64,000 bases of DNA from Lachnospiraceae bacterium (GTDB lineage: Bacteria; Bacillota; Clostridia; Lachnospirales; Lachnospiraceae). The translations under genes were made by a program, and so were the position numbers. The notes beneath the pieces were generated by a model that was not told where the DNA came from, ran no database searches, and was given only the letters and a program-made list of their open reading frames with translations. Location: assembly GCA_024681775.1 (NCBI GenBank), contig JAILAF010000069.1, positions 62,001 through 126,000 of the forward strand, given 5' to 3'. Position 1 is the stretch's first letter, and every line of letters starts with the position of its first letter. Positions 26,859-35,791 of this stretch are shown one piece after another.

Positions 26859-29228
26859 TGTACTACTTCCCTCCTTATTTTCCAAAGTTTTCTCTAAAGG
26901 TTTCTCGTTTCGTTTTTCTTCCGGAGTTTCCCTGTAAGGGTTCCGGTCCCGGGAAGGATCATAGACCTTCACCAGATTTAAGCGCAGAGCGTTGCTCACC
27001 ACACAGAAGCTGGAAAGGCTCATGGCAGCCGCACCCAGCATGGGATTCATGGTGACGCCAAAGTGGGAATAGAGCCCCGCCGCGGCAGGGATCAAAAGGG
27101 TGTTGTAGATGAGGGCCCAGAACAGATTCTCCATGATGTTCCGGTAGGTGGCCCTGCTCAGGCGCACCGCTGCGGGTACGTCCGCCATCCGGCTCTTCAT
27201 AAGCACCACATCCGCCGCGTCAATGGCAACATCGGTGCCCGCTCCCACGGCGATGCCCAGATCCGCCTGGGTCAGTGCGGGTGCATCGTTGATGCCGTCT
27301 CCCACCATGGCCACCTTCCCGGAGGCCTTCAGCTCCCGGATCACCGCTTCCTTGCCGTCCGGCAGGACGCCTGCGATGACGCGGTCGACGCCCGCCCGGG
27401 CGCCGATGGCTGCGGCGGTGCGCTCGTTGTCCCCCGTGAGCATCACGACGGTGATGCCCTGCCGCTGCAGCTGCCGAATGGCCTCCGCACTGTCGGGGCG
27501 CAGGGTGTCCGCCACTGCGATCAAACCGATGGGCGTGTCATTTTCCAGGAAAAAGAGGGGCGTTTTTCCTTCCCCGGAAAGGCGCCTGCTCTCCTGCAGC
27601 AGGTGCATGGGAAGGGGTGCGAAGCTTTCGGCGAAAGCAGCATTTCCGCCCACGAGGAGATTGCCCTTCAGCCGCGCCTGCAGGCCGTTGCCGGGCTTTG
27701 CCAGGAAGTCCTCCACGGGCTCCGGGATAAGTCCCTCACTTTCGGCATACCGCAGCACCGCTCCCGCCAGGGGATGCTCACTGGGACGCTCCAGGGCTGC
27801 CGCCTTCCGGAGGAGTTCCTCCTCCGTGACACCCTCCGCGGGGACCAGATCCGTCACCCGGGGGATTCCTTCCGTCACGGTGCCGGTCTTGTCCAGCGCC
27901 ACGATCCGGATGTTTCCGGTCTCCTGCAGGCTCTCTGCGGTCTTAAAGAGAATGCCGCTGCGGGCGCCCACGCCGTTTCCCACCATGATCGACACAGGTG
28001 TCGCAAGTCCCAGGGCACAGGGACAACTCACCACCAGAACGGTGATGCCTCTGGCCAGAGCGTATCCCGTCTCCGCTCCCAGCAGGAGCCAGATCACGAA
28101 GGTCACGATGGCGATCAGGATCACCGCCGGCACGAAAATGCCGGAGATCCGGTCTGCCAGTCTGGCCACGGGAGCCTTGGTGGCAGCGGCGTCGCTGACC
28201 ATGGAGATGATCTTCGCCAGAGTGGTATCCTCTCCCACCCGGGTAGCCTCACATTTCAGGAAGCCGGACTGATTTAAGGTAGCGGAGGTCACTTCCGCGC
28301 CGGGCTCTTTGTCCACGGGAATGCTCTCTCCCGTCAGGGCCGCTTCGTTCACGGCACTGGTTCCTTCCCGAACAATGCCGTCCACGGGGATGGTCTCTCC
28401 GGGGCGCACCAGGAAGAGATCCCCCACCCGCAGGTCGGACACGGAGACGGACACCTCCTGCCCGTTCCGAAGCACCGTGGCGGTCTTCGGGGTCAGACGC
28501 ATCAGGCTCTTTAAGGCGTCGGTGGTCTTTCCTTTGGAGTAGGCTTCCAGCATCTTCCCCAGGGTGATGAGGGTCAGGATCATGGCGGAAGCTTCGAAAT
28601 ACAGTTCATGCACATAGCCGTGGGCGGTATGCATTTTGCCCTGCAGCAATGCATCGGACATCAGAAAGAGGATCACCACGGAGTAGACGTATCCCGTGCC
28701 GGAGCCCAGTGCGATGAGGGAATCCATATTGGGGGCTCTGTGCAGGAGCGCCCGGAAGCCGCTGACGAAGAATCGGCGATTGATCACCAGAATGATGGTG
28801 GAGAGCAGGAGCTGGAGCAGACCGATGCTCACGGGGTTGTCCGCCAGAAAGGCAGGCAGGGGAAAGCCAAACATCCCCGCTCCCATGGAGACATACAAAA
28901 GCAGCAGCAAAAATCCCAAAGAAGTCAGAAGACGCTTCCGCAGCGCAGGGGTCTCCCGGTCCTTCAGGGCATCCTCCTGGGCGGAGAGCTTCTGCAGGTA
29001 ATCGGCGGATGGGCCTGACGCATTCCCCGTATCTTTCAGGGAGGCGCCGTAGCCCGCTTTTTCCACGGCGGAGATGACGGCGGAAGGATCCACGGATCCC
29101 TCCACGCCCATGGCACCGGTAAGGAGGCTGACAGCGCAGGATTCCACGCCGGGCAGTGCCGAGACCGCCTTCTCCACCCGTGCCTGGCAGGCCGCACAGC
29201 TCATGCCGGTAACGGTGTATTGTTCCAT
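26649..29228 (-). CDS. copA: Copper-type P-type ATPase with N-terminal HMA domain and C-terminally fused CopZ-like HMA domain
   Basis: GMSCAACQARVEKAV, TGESIPVDKEPG, VVSCPCALGLATP, LDKTGTVTEG, MVGDGINDAPALTQADLGIA; C-terminal MEKTIEIKGMMCAHCEASVKKALESLEGVESAQVS. Confidence 0.93.
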   Translation of the reverse strand: MEQYTVTGMSCAACQARVEKAVSALPGVESCAVSLLTGAMGVEGSVDPSAVISAVEKAGYGASLKDTGNASGPSADYLQKLSAQEDALKDRETPALRKRLLTSLGFLLLLLYVSMGAGMFGFPLPAFLADNPVSIGLLQLLLSTIILVINRRFFVSGFRALLHRAPNMDSLIALGSGTGYVYSVVILFLMSDALLQGKMHTAHGYVHELYFEASAMILTLITLGKMLEAYSKGKTTDALKSLMRLTPKTATVLRNGQEVSVSVSDLRVGDLFLVRPGETIPVDGIVREGTSAVNEAALTGESIPVDKEPGAEVTSATLNQSGFLKCEATRVGEDTTLAKIISMVSDAAATKAPVARLADRISGIFVPAVILIAIVTFVIWLLLGAETGYALARGITVLVVSCPCALGLATPVSIMVGNGVGARSGILFKTAESLQETGNIRIVALDKTGTVTEGIPRVTDLVPAEGVTEEELLRKAAALERPSEHPLAGAVLRYAESEGLIPEPVEDFLAKPGNGLQARLKGNLLVGGNAAFAESFAPLPMHLLQESRRLSGEGKTPLFFLENDTPIGLIAVADTLRPDSAEAIRQLQRQGITVVMLTGDNERTAAAIGARAGVDRVIAGVLPDGKEAVIRELKASGKVAMVGDGINDAPALTQADLGIAVGAGTDVAIDAADVVLMKSRMADVPAAVRLSRATYRNIMENLFWALIYNTLLIPAAAGLYSHFGVTMNPMLGAAAMSLSSFCVVSNALRLNLVKVYDPSRDRNPYRETPEEKRNEKPLEKTLENKEGSSTMEKTIEIKGMMCAHCEASVKKALESLEGVESAQVSHEKGTAVVTLGSDVADDILKKAVEEKDYEVTGIH

Positions 29229-29246
29229 AAACGGGTCCTCATGTTG

Positions 29247-29261
29247 TTGACAATATGTCAA
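29247..29261. promoter_or_regulatory. Candidate copA operator palindrome
   Basis: TTGACA-ata-TGTCAA perfect inverted repeat 19 bp upstream of the copA ATG. Confidence 0.5.
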
Positions 29262-29280
29262 TTTTGTAAGGATACTACGG

Positions 29281-29510
29281 ATTGCTTCGTTGCTACGCAA
29301 CTCCCGCAATCCTACAACCACTCACAATCCGCTGATTTTCTGCATTCACAGAAAATCGCCTCTTGCTCGTGTTTGTTCGGGCCATGAAGTCATTCATGCT
29401 GACAATAGACCGCTTCGCGCTCTATTGTCAGCATTTGAAAGGAATAAGCCCTTTGGGCTTATTCGGGCTCACTCATGCAAGCATGGTTCGCAGAATGACT
29501 TATGCCCCTT
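29281..29510. repeat. Intergenic hairpin array (FRG gene - copA)
   Basis: gattttctg-cattca-cagaaaatc (29334-29357), atgctgacaataga-N11-tctattgtcagcat (29396-29434, 14-bp stem), gaataagccc-ttt-gggcttattc (29442-29464). Confidence 0.8.
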
Positions 29511-29513
29511 GTA

Positions 29514-30317
29514 TCATTTCACGTAATAGTGCCGCGCGATCCAGCTGGAGAGACCGCCGAGACCGGGATACATGATGCGCTCGCTGATGTTCAGCTGGTC
29601 CAGCATATCCCGCACCCGCCAGCGCAGGTTCCGGTCGATAACATATTTCACGGTTCCGTTTGTCCGGGCGTCCAGGAATCCCTCGATGTCCGTCATCTCC
29701 ATGGGCACCACGGAGAAGAAGGAGTACTGGTTCACGATGCGTGTGTTGACGGAAGGGGGCTCGATGACCACCATGGCATCCTTTCCCATGTCGGCATCGT
29801 ATTTTTCCAGGCTGTTGCCCGTGATCTCCTTCAGCATGTCCACGGAGTAGATGGTGGACATCTTCTGGTTCAGGAGGATGCTGTAGTCCTCCGGCAGGAT
29901 GGCGTGCATCTCGTCCATGTTGATCTGCCACACCACACAGTCGTGGGCGTCCATCTCCGCCATATCCGTCTCCGTGACGGCAAAATGCAGTCCGGTGAGG
30001 GCCGAATGGGTCCAGTCCAGGAGCCTGGTGGGAAGACCGTAATGCTGTCCCAGAATCATCTGGCGCCAGACGGACTCCGCGATGGTGGGATCCCCGATGA
30101 CGGCGTATTTTGCAAAAGTCTCCAGGATGGCAGGCTCAAGCCGCTTTGCCAGGTGCTTGCAGTTCCGGCCCAGGCTGGTCTCCATGCGGTAGTTCACATC
30201 CGGCATGCCGCGATAGAGATAGTTGTTGCGGTTCCGGTTCAGATCCTCCCGATACTCCTGGTCCGTCAGGAGGGGCATCAGTTCTTCGATCTTTGTGATC
30301 CTGACTTCTTTGATCAT
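29514..30317 (-). CDS. FRG-domain protein
   Basis: YLYRGMPDVNYRMETSLGRN...ILGQHYGLPTRLLDWTHSALTGLHFA, characteristic FRG-domain motifs. Confidence 0.83.
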   Translation of the reverse strand: MIKEVRITKIEELMPLLTDQEYREDLNRNRNNYLYRGMPDVNYRMETSLGRNCKHLAKRLEPAILETFAKYAVIGDPTIAESVWRQMILGQHYGLPTRLLDWTHSALTGLHFAVTETDMAEMDAHDCVVWQINMDEMHAILPEDYSILLNQKMSTIYSVDMLKEITGNSLEKYDADMGKDAMVVIEPPSVNTRIVNQYSFFSVVPMEMTDIEGFLDARTNGTVKYVIDRNLRWRVRDMLDQLNISERIMYPGLGGLSSWIARHYYVK

Positions 30318-30335
30318 AACTCTCACCTCGAATGG

Positions 30336-30357
30336 AAAAAATCCCGCCCCGCCGGGA
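30336..30357 (-). terminator. Possible intrinsic terminator upstream of the FRG gene
   Basis: Minus strand TCCCG-GCGGGG-CGGGA followed by TTTTTT. Confidence 0.45.
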
Positions 30358-30381
30358 GCCTCCTGCATGCGCGCATCCGCA

Positions 30382-30639
30382 TCAGCGCAGGATCGTCACC
30401 TTCGTGGGTCTGCGACAATAGGGACAGTTCAGATAATTCTGGGGACCGGACTGGTACAGATCCAGCCTGTCCGCTACGGCGGGAAAGCTCTGTCTGCACA
30501 CCGTGCACTCCACCTTCACCCGGCTCCTGCCCAGCATGCCGCTTCCCATGCCGGAAGCCTTGGGTTTACGGCTGTTTTTCCGGAGCTGAAACAAAAGCAG
30601 CACCATCACCAGGATAAAAATGAGTCCTACGCCCAGCAT
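30382..30639 (-). CDS. Small membrane-anchored zinc-ribbon protein
   Basis: N-terminal TM helix GVGLIFILVMVLLLFQL, then VECTVCRQSF...NCPYCRRPTKV. Confidence 0.6.
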   Translation of the reverse strand: MLGVGLIFILVMVLLLFQLRKNSRKPKASGMGSGMLGRSRVKVECTVCRQSFPAVADRLDLYQSGPQNYLNCPYCRRPTKVTILR

Positions 30640-30648
30640 CGTCCCTCC

Positions 30649-31557
30649 TTACCCGAGCCCGGCCCGGATCCGCCGGATCTCCTCTCCCGTGCCCAGCACC
30701 GGAGAAAAGGCGGTGGCAGCTCCCGCGGCGATGCCCGTCAAAAGCGCTTCCTTCGGATCTCCGGAGGACCGGATCTCCGCCAAAAATCCCGCCAGCATGG
30801 AGTCTCCCGCACCCACCGTATTTACCGGCACGCCCGGCGCAGCGGGGGCAGAAAACTCCCTTCCGTCCTCCGAAAGGAGGGCAGCTCCGTCGGGGCCCAG
30901 AGAGATCAGCACATGCCGTGCCCCCATCTCCTGCAGTCTCCTGCCGTAGGAGAAGAGCTCCTCCCGGGGGATCTCCTCTGCTCCGAAGAGCTCGCAGAGC
31001 TCCGCCAGATTGGGCTTGATGAGGAGCGGTCCGTAGGGCAGGGTCTCCAACAGCAGTGCTCCCGTGGCATCCACCGCAAAGTCGATCCCCCTTCCCGCGA
31101 TCCTCTTCAGGATCCCCGCATAGGTATCCGCAGGCAGGGAAGCGGGGATGCTGCCGGAAAGGATCAAGAGATCTCCCTCCCGGAGCTCCTCCAGGATCTG
31201 CAGCAGCGCTTCCCGGGACGCTTCATCAATGGCAGGGCCCGCCGCATTGATCTCGGTTTCGGAATCCCCTTTTAATTTCACATTGATGCGGGTCATGCCC
31301 TCCGGCAGGCTGATAAAGCGCGTTCTGACACCCATGTCATGAACACCCCGCTCCAGCTCCCGGCCGGTAAATCCCGCGACAAATCCCAGGGCGGTGCTTT
31401 CCACCCCCAACTGCCCCAGCACGTAGGAGACATTGATCCCCTTCCCGCCGTAACAGATCTGCTCTCCGGAGCTTCGGTTGGTCTGTCCCGGCTGCAGCGG
31501 ACCTTTTTGGTGCATCACATAGTCCAGTGCCGGGTTAAAAGTCACTGTGTAAACCAT
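30649..31557 (-). CDS. PfkB-family 1-phosphofructokinase/tagatose-6-phosphate kinase-like
   Basis: VYTVTFNPALDYVM...CYGGKGINVSYVLGQLG...NTVGAGDSMLAGFLAE. Confidence 0.88.
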   Translation of the reverse strand: MVYTVTFNPALDYVMHQKGPLQPGQTNRSSGEQICYGGKGINVSYVLGQLGVESTALGFVAGFTGRELERGVHDMGVRTRFISLPEGMTRINVKLKGDSETEINAAGPAIDEASREALLQILEELREGDLLILSGSIPASLPADTYAGILKRIAGRGIDFAVDATGALLLETLPYGPLLIKPNLAELCELFGAEEIPREELFSYGRRLQEMGARHVLISLGPDGAALLSEDGREFSAPAAPGVPVNTVGAGDSMLAGFLAEIRSSGDPKEALLTGIAAGAATAFSPVLGTGEEIRRIRAGLG

Positions 31558-31592
31558 GAAATCCTCTTGCCTGCGCTTTCGTCTGCGGCGCG

Positions 31593-33386
31593 TCAGGCCT
31601 TTTTGCCGGCTCCTTCATCCTTCTTCGGAGCGGCGGCGTCTTCTGCGCCCTTCGCATCCGCAGCAGCCTTCTCTGCCGCCAGCTTTTTCAGCTCTTCCTC
31701 TTCCAGGACGCGGTAGGCCACCTTGCCCACTAGGGTCTTGGGGAGTTCCTCCCGGAACTCGATATCATAAGGCATCGCATATTTTGCGATGTTCTTCCTG
31801 CAATACTCCATCAGCTCACGGCGGGTCGCCGCATCTGGCATTACGCCGGGCACCAGCTTGACGAAGGCCTTCACCTTCTGCATCTTGTAGGCATCGGGCG
31901 CACCGATGATGCAGCTCATCTGTACCTTCTCATGGGCATCCAGGATATTCTCCAGCTGTCCGGGATACACATTGTAACCGGAGGTGATGATCATACGCTT
32001 GGAACGGCCCCTGAAGTAGACAAAGCCCTGATCATCCATGGCACCCAGGTCACCGGTGCACACCCAGGTCATACCGTCCGCGTGCTTCTGCAGGGTCTGC
32101 GCCGTCTCCTCGGGATGGTTCATATACTCCTTCATGACGGTGGGACCTGCCAGCAGGATCTCGCCCTCTTCACCGTAGGGAAGCTCCTCCTCGGTGCCGG
32201 GCTTAACGATCTTGATGTAGGTATCGGGGAAGGGCACGCCGATGCTGCCTTCCTTAAACATATGGGGAGGCGTGAGGCAGCATGCCGTCACGGTCTCCGT
32301 CGCACCGTACCCCTCGCGCACCTGAATGGTGGCCTTGTGGTCGTAGAGGAAACGGTCGAATTTCTTTTTCAGCTCGATGCTTAAGCTGTCGCCGCCGGAA
32401 AAGACGCCCTTCAGGCAGCTCAGGTCGGCACCCTCCATGCTGGGCAGACGCAGCAGCGCTTCATACAGGGTAGGGACACCGGCGATGAAGTTGCAGCGGC
32501 ATTTTACGATGAGTCTCGCGTAACTCTTGGCGGTGAAGCGGGGCACCAGGATGCAGCGCCCTCCCTGGGAGAGCATGGTATGGATGCAGACGCCCAGTCC
32601 GAAGCCGTGGAACAGGGGCATGGCCGCCAGCATTTTGTCCCCGGGACGGAACATGGGGTTGGCTGCCACCACCTGCTGCCCCAGGGCGTTAAAATTGTAA
32701 TTGGTCAGGACGATGCCCTTGGTGGTGCCGGTGGTACCGCCGGAGTACAGGATCACCGCAGGATCTTCGCTCTTTTTCCGCACGCGGAAATTGTAGAAGC
32801 AGTGGTTCGAAAGCCGCATGAAATCCTTCCAGCGGATGACAGGGGCATCCTTGGGGATCTTGCTGACCTTCCGGCCTTCCGTCAGCATGTAGCCTGCCTT
32901 CACGGGGCGGCTCAAAGCGTCCTTCACGGAGGCGATGATGATGTTCACCACACCGGTATTTTCCCGGACTGCCTCAAACTTGTGATAGAACTGGTCCAGG
33001 GTGATGGCGGTGACGGACTTGCTCTCGTTTAAGTAGAACTCAATCTCCTTCTCCGCGGAGAGGGGATGGATCATGTTGGCGATGGCGCCCACCATGTTCA
33101 CCGCATAGAACATGTAAATGGCCTGGGGACAGTTGGGCATTGCGATGGTGACCCGGTCATCCTCCCGGACACCGATGGTCTTCAGCGCCTTAGCGCAGCG
33201 CTCGATCTCGTGCATCATCTGGCTGTAGGTCGTCGACTTTCCCATAAAGTCAAAAGCAATGTAATCGGGATATTTCGATGCGATCTCCTCGATCCTGTCC
33301 ACCATGGATCCTTCAAAATAATCCAGGTGCAGGGGGACGTCTCCCACATAGTTTGCCCAGGGGGTCTTTACTTTCTGCTGATCCAT
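31593..33386 (-). CDS. AMP-dependent acyl-CoA synthetase/ligase
   Basis: ILYSGGTTGTTKGIVLTNYN, REGYGATETVTACC, WVCTGDLGAMDDQGFVYFRGRSKRMIITSGYNVYPGQLE. Confidence 0.92.
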   Translation of the reverse strand: MDQQKVKTPWANYVGDVPLHLDYFEGSMVDRIEEIASKYPDYIAFDFMGKSTTYSQMMHEIERCAKALKTIGVREDDRVTIAMPNCPQAIYMFYAVNMVGAIANMIHPLSAEKEIEFYLNESKSVTAITLDQFYHKFEAVRENTGVVNIIIASVKDALSRPVKAGYMLTEGRKVSKIPKDAPVIRWKDFMRLSNHCFYNFRVRKKSEDPAVILYSGGTTGTTKGIVLTNYNFNALGQQVVAANPMFRPGDKMLAAMPLFHGFGLGVCIHTMLSQGGRCILVPRFTAKSYARLIVKCRCNFIAGVPTLYEALLRLPSMEGADLSCLKGVFSGGDSLSIELKKKFDRFLYDHKATIQVREGYGATETVTACCLTPPHMFKEGSIGVPFPDTYIKIVKPGTEEELPYGEEGEILLAGPTVMKEYMNHPEETAQTLQKHADGMTWVCTGDLGAMDDQGFVYFRGRSKRMIITSGYNVYPGQLENILDAHEKVQMSCIIGAPDAYKMQKVKAFVKLVPGVMPDAATRRELMEYCRKNIAKYAMPYDIEFREELPKTLVGKVAYRVLEEEELKKLAAEKAAADAKGAEDAAAPKKDEGAGKKA

Positions 33387-33387
33387 T

Positions 33388-34254
33388 CTAGTATTCCACC
33401 TCTTCTTCCAATGTTTTTTCAAGGAGCTCAGGCTCTTCCAGTAATTTCTTCAGGAGCCGTATGGTCTTGGAGCAATAGTAGCCGTCGGAGATGCGCTCAT
33501 CCACCGTCAGGCCCAGATCCACGCTCATGCGCATGGTCACGTTTCCCTCCTCGTCGTAGAAGGGACGCTTTTTCATTTCACCGATGACACAGAAGACGGA
33601 AGTCGTCCCCCAGTTGGTCAGGTGATGGTAGCCCGCATGGAGCTTGATAGAGCCCAGGTTGCTCACCACAACGGAGGCGTAAAAAGGGTCCGTTGCGATG
33701 ATAGCCTTCGGCATGAGGCCGTGTCTGTCCAGACATCTGGCAATGACGCCCACCAGCTTTAAGAGCGGGCGGGGGATCTTCTGAATGATGTCCATGGCCG
33801 CGGTGGACTGATCCTTGTCGGTCTCGGACTTGCACAGGGACACCTGGCGGTACAGTTCCTCGTGGATGGTGTCGATGGTGTCGGTGGGCTTGCTGTGGAT
33901 GAAGGCCAGGGCCTCACCGCCGTTGTCGGAAAAGATCTTCTTTACGGTAAATGCGGCGGATACTTCGTTCCGCTGGTAGATGGATTTGTTCTGGATAAAT
34001 CGGTTCAGCTGCGGGCGCAGGGTAATGGTCTTGAGCATGGCCGTTACCATCACCTGGAACAGATTGTATTTGTAGGCGGGTCCGTCCGCATTTTTGCGCT
34101 CCAGGTACGCCATCACATTGGTCAGGTCGATGCACTCCGAAATGAACGCTTCGTTGTCGCAGCGGTTGGGGTACATGAGCGGCATGATGGTGTGCATGGA
34201 GTCGATCTTTTTCAGATAGACCCCGTCTCTCCGGTCTCCGAGCTTCTTAGCCAT
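33388..34254 (-). CDS. 2-oxoacid dehydrogenase E2-acyltransferase/CAT-like fold protein with altered catalytic motif
   Basis: VVSNLGSIKLHAGYHHLTNWGTTSVFCVIGEM...LGLTVDERISDGYYCSKTIRLLKKLLEEPELL; no lipoyl domain; DER replaces the usual DHR. Confidence 0.75.
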   Translation of the reverse strand: MAKKLGDRRDGVYLKKIDSMHTIMPLMYPNRCDNEAFISECIDLTNVMAYLERKNADGPAYKYNLFQVMVTAMLKTITLRPQLNRFIQNKSIYQRNEVSAAFTVKKIFSDNGGEALAFIHSKPTDTIDTIHEELYRQVSLCKSETDKDQSTAAMDIIQKIPRPLLKLVGVIARCLDRHGLMPKAIIATDPFYASVVVSNLGSIKLHAGYHHLTNWGTTSVFCVIGEMKKRPFYDEEGNVTMRMSVDLGLTVDERISDGYYCSKTIRLLKKLLEEPELLEKTLEEEVEY

Positions 34255-34280
34255 AATTCTTGTTTACTCTCCTTCCACAG

Positions 34281-34343
34281 CAGAGCGCAAAGCGCTCTGT
34301 TGCCAGCATTTGTATGGAATAATCCCCCGGGCTTATTCGGCCT
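34281..34343. repeat. Second copy of the dispersed hairpin repeat
   Basis: cagagcgc-aaa-gcgctctg (34281-34299) followed by gcgctctgttgccagcatttgtatggaataatcccccgggcttattcgg, ~85% identical by eye to 29418-29466. Confidence 0.75.
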
Positions 34344-35034
34344 CATATGACGGTTCCGTCGTTTTTGAAAAACGGGGAACCCAGTATTTTCTGCCGAAAA
34401 CGATGATCTCCGCCACCAGGCACACAGCGGCGGCACCCAGGATATCCAGGGCGGAATGCTGCTTAACGAAGCACACCGCCAGGCAGATCATCACCACCAC
34501 GAAGAGCAGTCCCGCTCTGGTGACGGGCTTCAGCTGCCGGTCCTTCAGTCCCACGGACAGCACCGCCAGGGAAAATGCCACATGCATGGAGGGGAAGACG
34601 CCGGTGTTGGTATCAAAGGCGTAGATCATCCCCATGATGGCGGTGAGAATGTTCTGTCTGGGGAACACCTCCGGCCGCAGGAGCTGCACGCTGGGATAGA
34701 TGAGATAGATCACCACACCGATGACCTGGGTGATGATGATATAGGTCTGCATCTCGCGGAACCGCTCCACATCGTAGAGCAGACCGTAGAGCAGGGCCCC
34801 CGCGATGAGCAGATACCATCCTCCGTAGAAGATGAGGAAAAACTCATTGAAGGGGATCAGGTCGTCCAGTGCGCAGTGGATCACGTGGAAGCGCTCTGCG
34901 GGGATCAGATTCTCCGTGATGAAGAAAAAAAGAAAATACACCGGCCATCCGATGATGAGCAGCAAATGGGAAAAACGCGGATCCTTCAGCGTCCGAAGGG
35001 ACAGACCCGTATAATCAACTCTCTGTTTTTTCAT
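34333..35034 (-). CDS. PAP2-family membrane phosphatase / inositolphosphotransferase-like
   Basis: Multi-TM; LLRPEVFP, FPSMHVAFSLAVLSVG, FVKQHSALDILGA motifs. Confidence 0.83.
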   Translation of the reverse strand: MKKQRVDYTGLSLRTLKDPRFSHLLLIIGWPVYFLFFFITENLIPAERFHVIHCALDDLIPFNEFFLIFYGGWYLLIAGALLYGLLYDVERFREMQTYIIITQVIGVVIYLIYPSVQLLRPEVFPRQNILTAIMGMIYAFDTNTGVFPSMHVAFSLAVLSVGLKDRQLKPVTRAGLLFVVVMICLAVCFVKQHSALDILGAAAVCLVAEIIVFGRKYWVPRFSKTTEPSYEAE

Positions 35035-35791
35035 TCCGAACCTTCTCCACGGGCAGGCTTTCTTTGTAATATTTTTTGGACATATTGGGGTAGGGGATCA
35101 CGATGTGCTTCGGCTGCTCCGCGGCCATGGCCGTGATGCGCTCCATGAGCTCTACAGCCACCGCCCTGCGCTCCTCCTTCCCCGGCACCGCCATGTCGTA
35201 ATACACCGGCTCCCCGTAGGTGACGGTTTTTAAGCTCGGCGCCAGATACATAGGGACAAAGGCCAGATCTTTCCCCGTCTTCTTCCGGTAGGTGCGGGCC
35301 ATATCGATGAATTTGTCCTGGAACTCATAGACGATATTGTTGTAGGGTGTGTAATGCTCCGGAAAGATCACGATGCGGTATCCCTTCTCCAGCCATTCCT
35401 GGGACTCCCGGAAGGTCTCTATGACACGCATGTCATGATACACCGGGATGCAGTGTGCGTTGCCGAAAACGCAGACCGCCAGGGGCGGGATCAGGTGACT
35501 CAGGAGCTTGAAAAAAGGCCTGGCAGCGGGCTTCGATCCGGACCAGAAATCCCGGTAGGAGTAAGCCGCCACCTCCTTAAGGTTCATCATTTCTCCGGCA
35601 CACCAGATGTAGTGGGGGCCGGGGGTATAGAGCTCCGCTTCCATGGGGCCGTACATGTGGCAGTGATTTCCCACGATGACACAGGCTCCCTCCGGGAGGT
35701 GCTCCGTACCGCGGATCTCATATTTCGGGGAAAAGACCTTCACCCCGAAACGGATCAGGCGGTAAAGCAGGCTGATCTTCTTGTCTTCCAT
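35015..35791 (-). CDS. PlsC-like lysophospholipid acyltransferase family protein
   Basis: EIRGTEHLPEGACVIVGNHCHMYGPMEAEL...YRIVIFPEHYTPYNN...FVPMYLAPSLKTVTYGEPV. Confidence 0.75.
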   Translation of the reverse strand: MEDKKISLLYRLIRFGVKVFSPKYEIRGTEHLPEGACVIVGNHCHMYGPMEAELYTPGPHYIWCAGEMMNLKEVAAYSYRDFWSGSKPAARPFFKLLSHLIPPLAVCVFGNAHCIPVYHDMRVIETFRESQEWLEKGYRIVIFPEHYTPYNNIVYEFQDKFIDMARTYRKKTGKDLAFVPMYLAPSLKTVTYGEPVYYDMAVPGKEERRAVAVELMERITAMAAEQPKHIVIPYPNMSKKYYKESLPVEKVRNEKTES

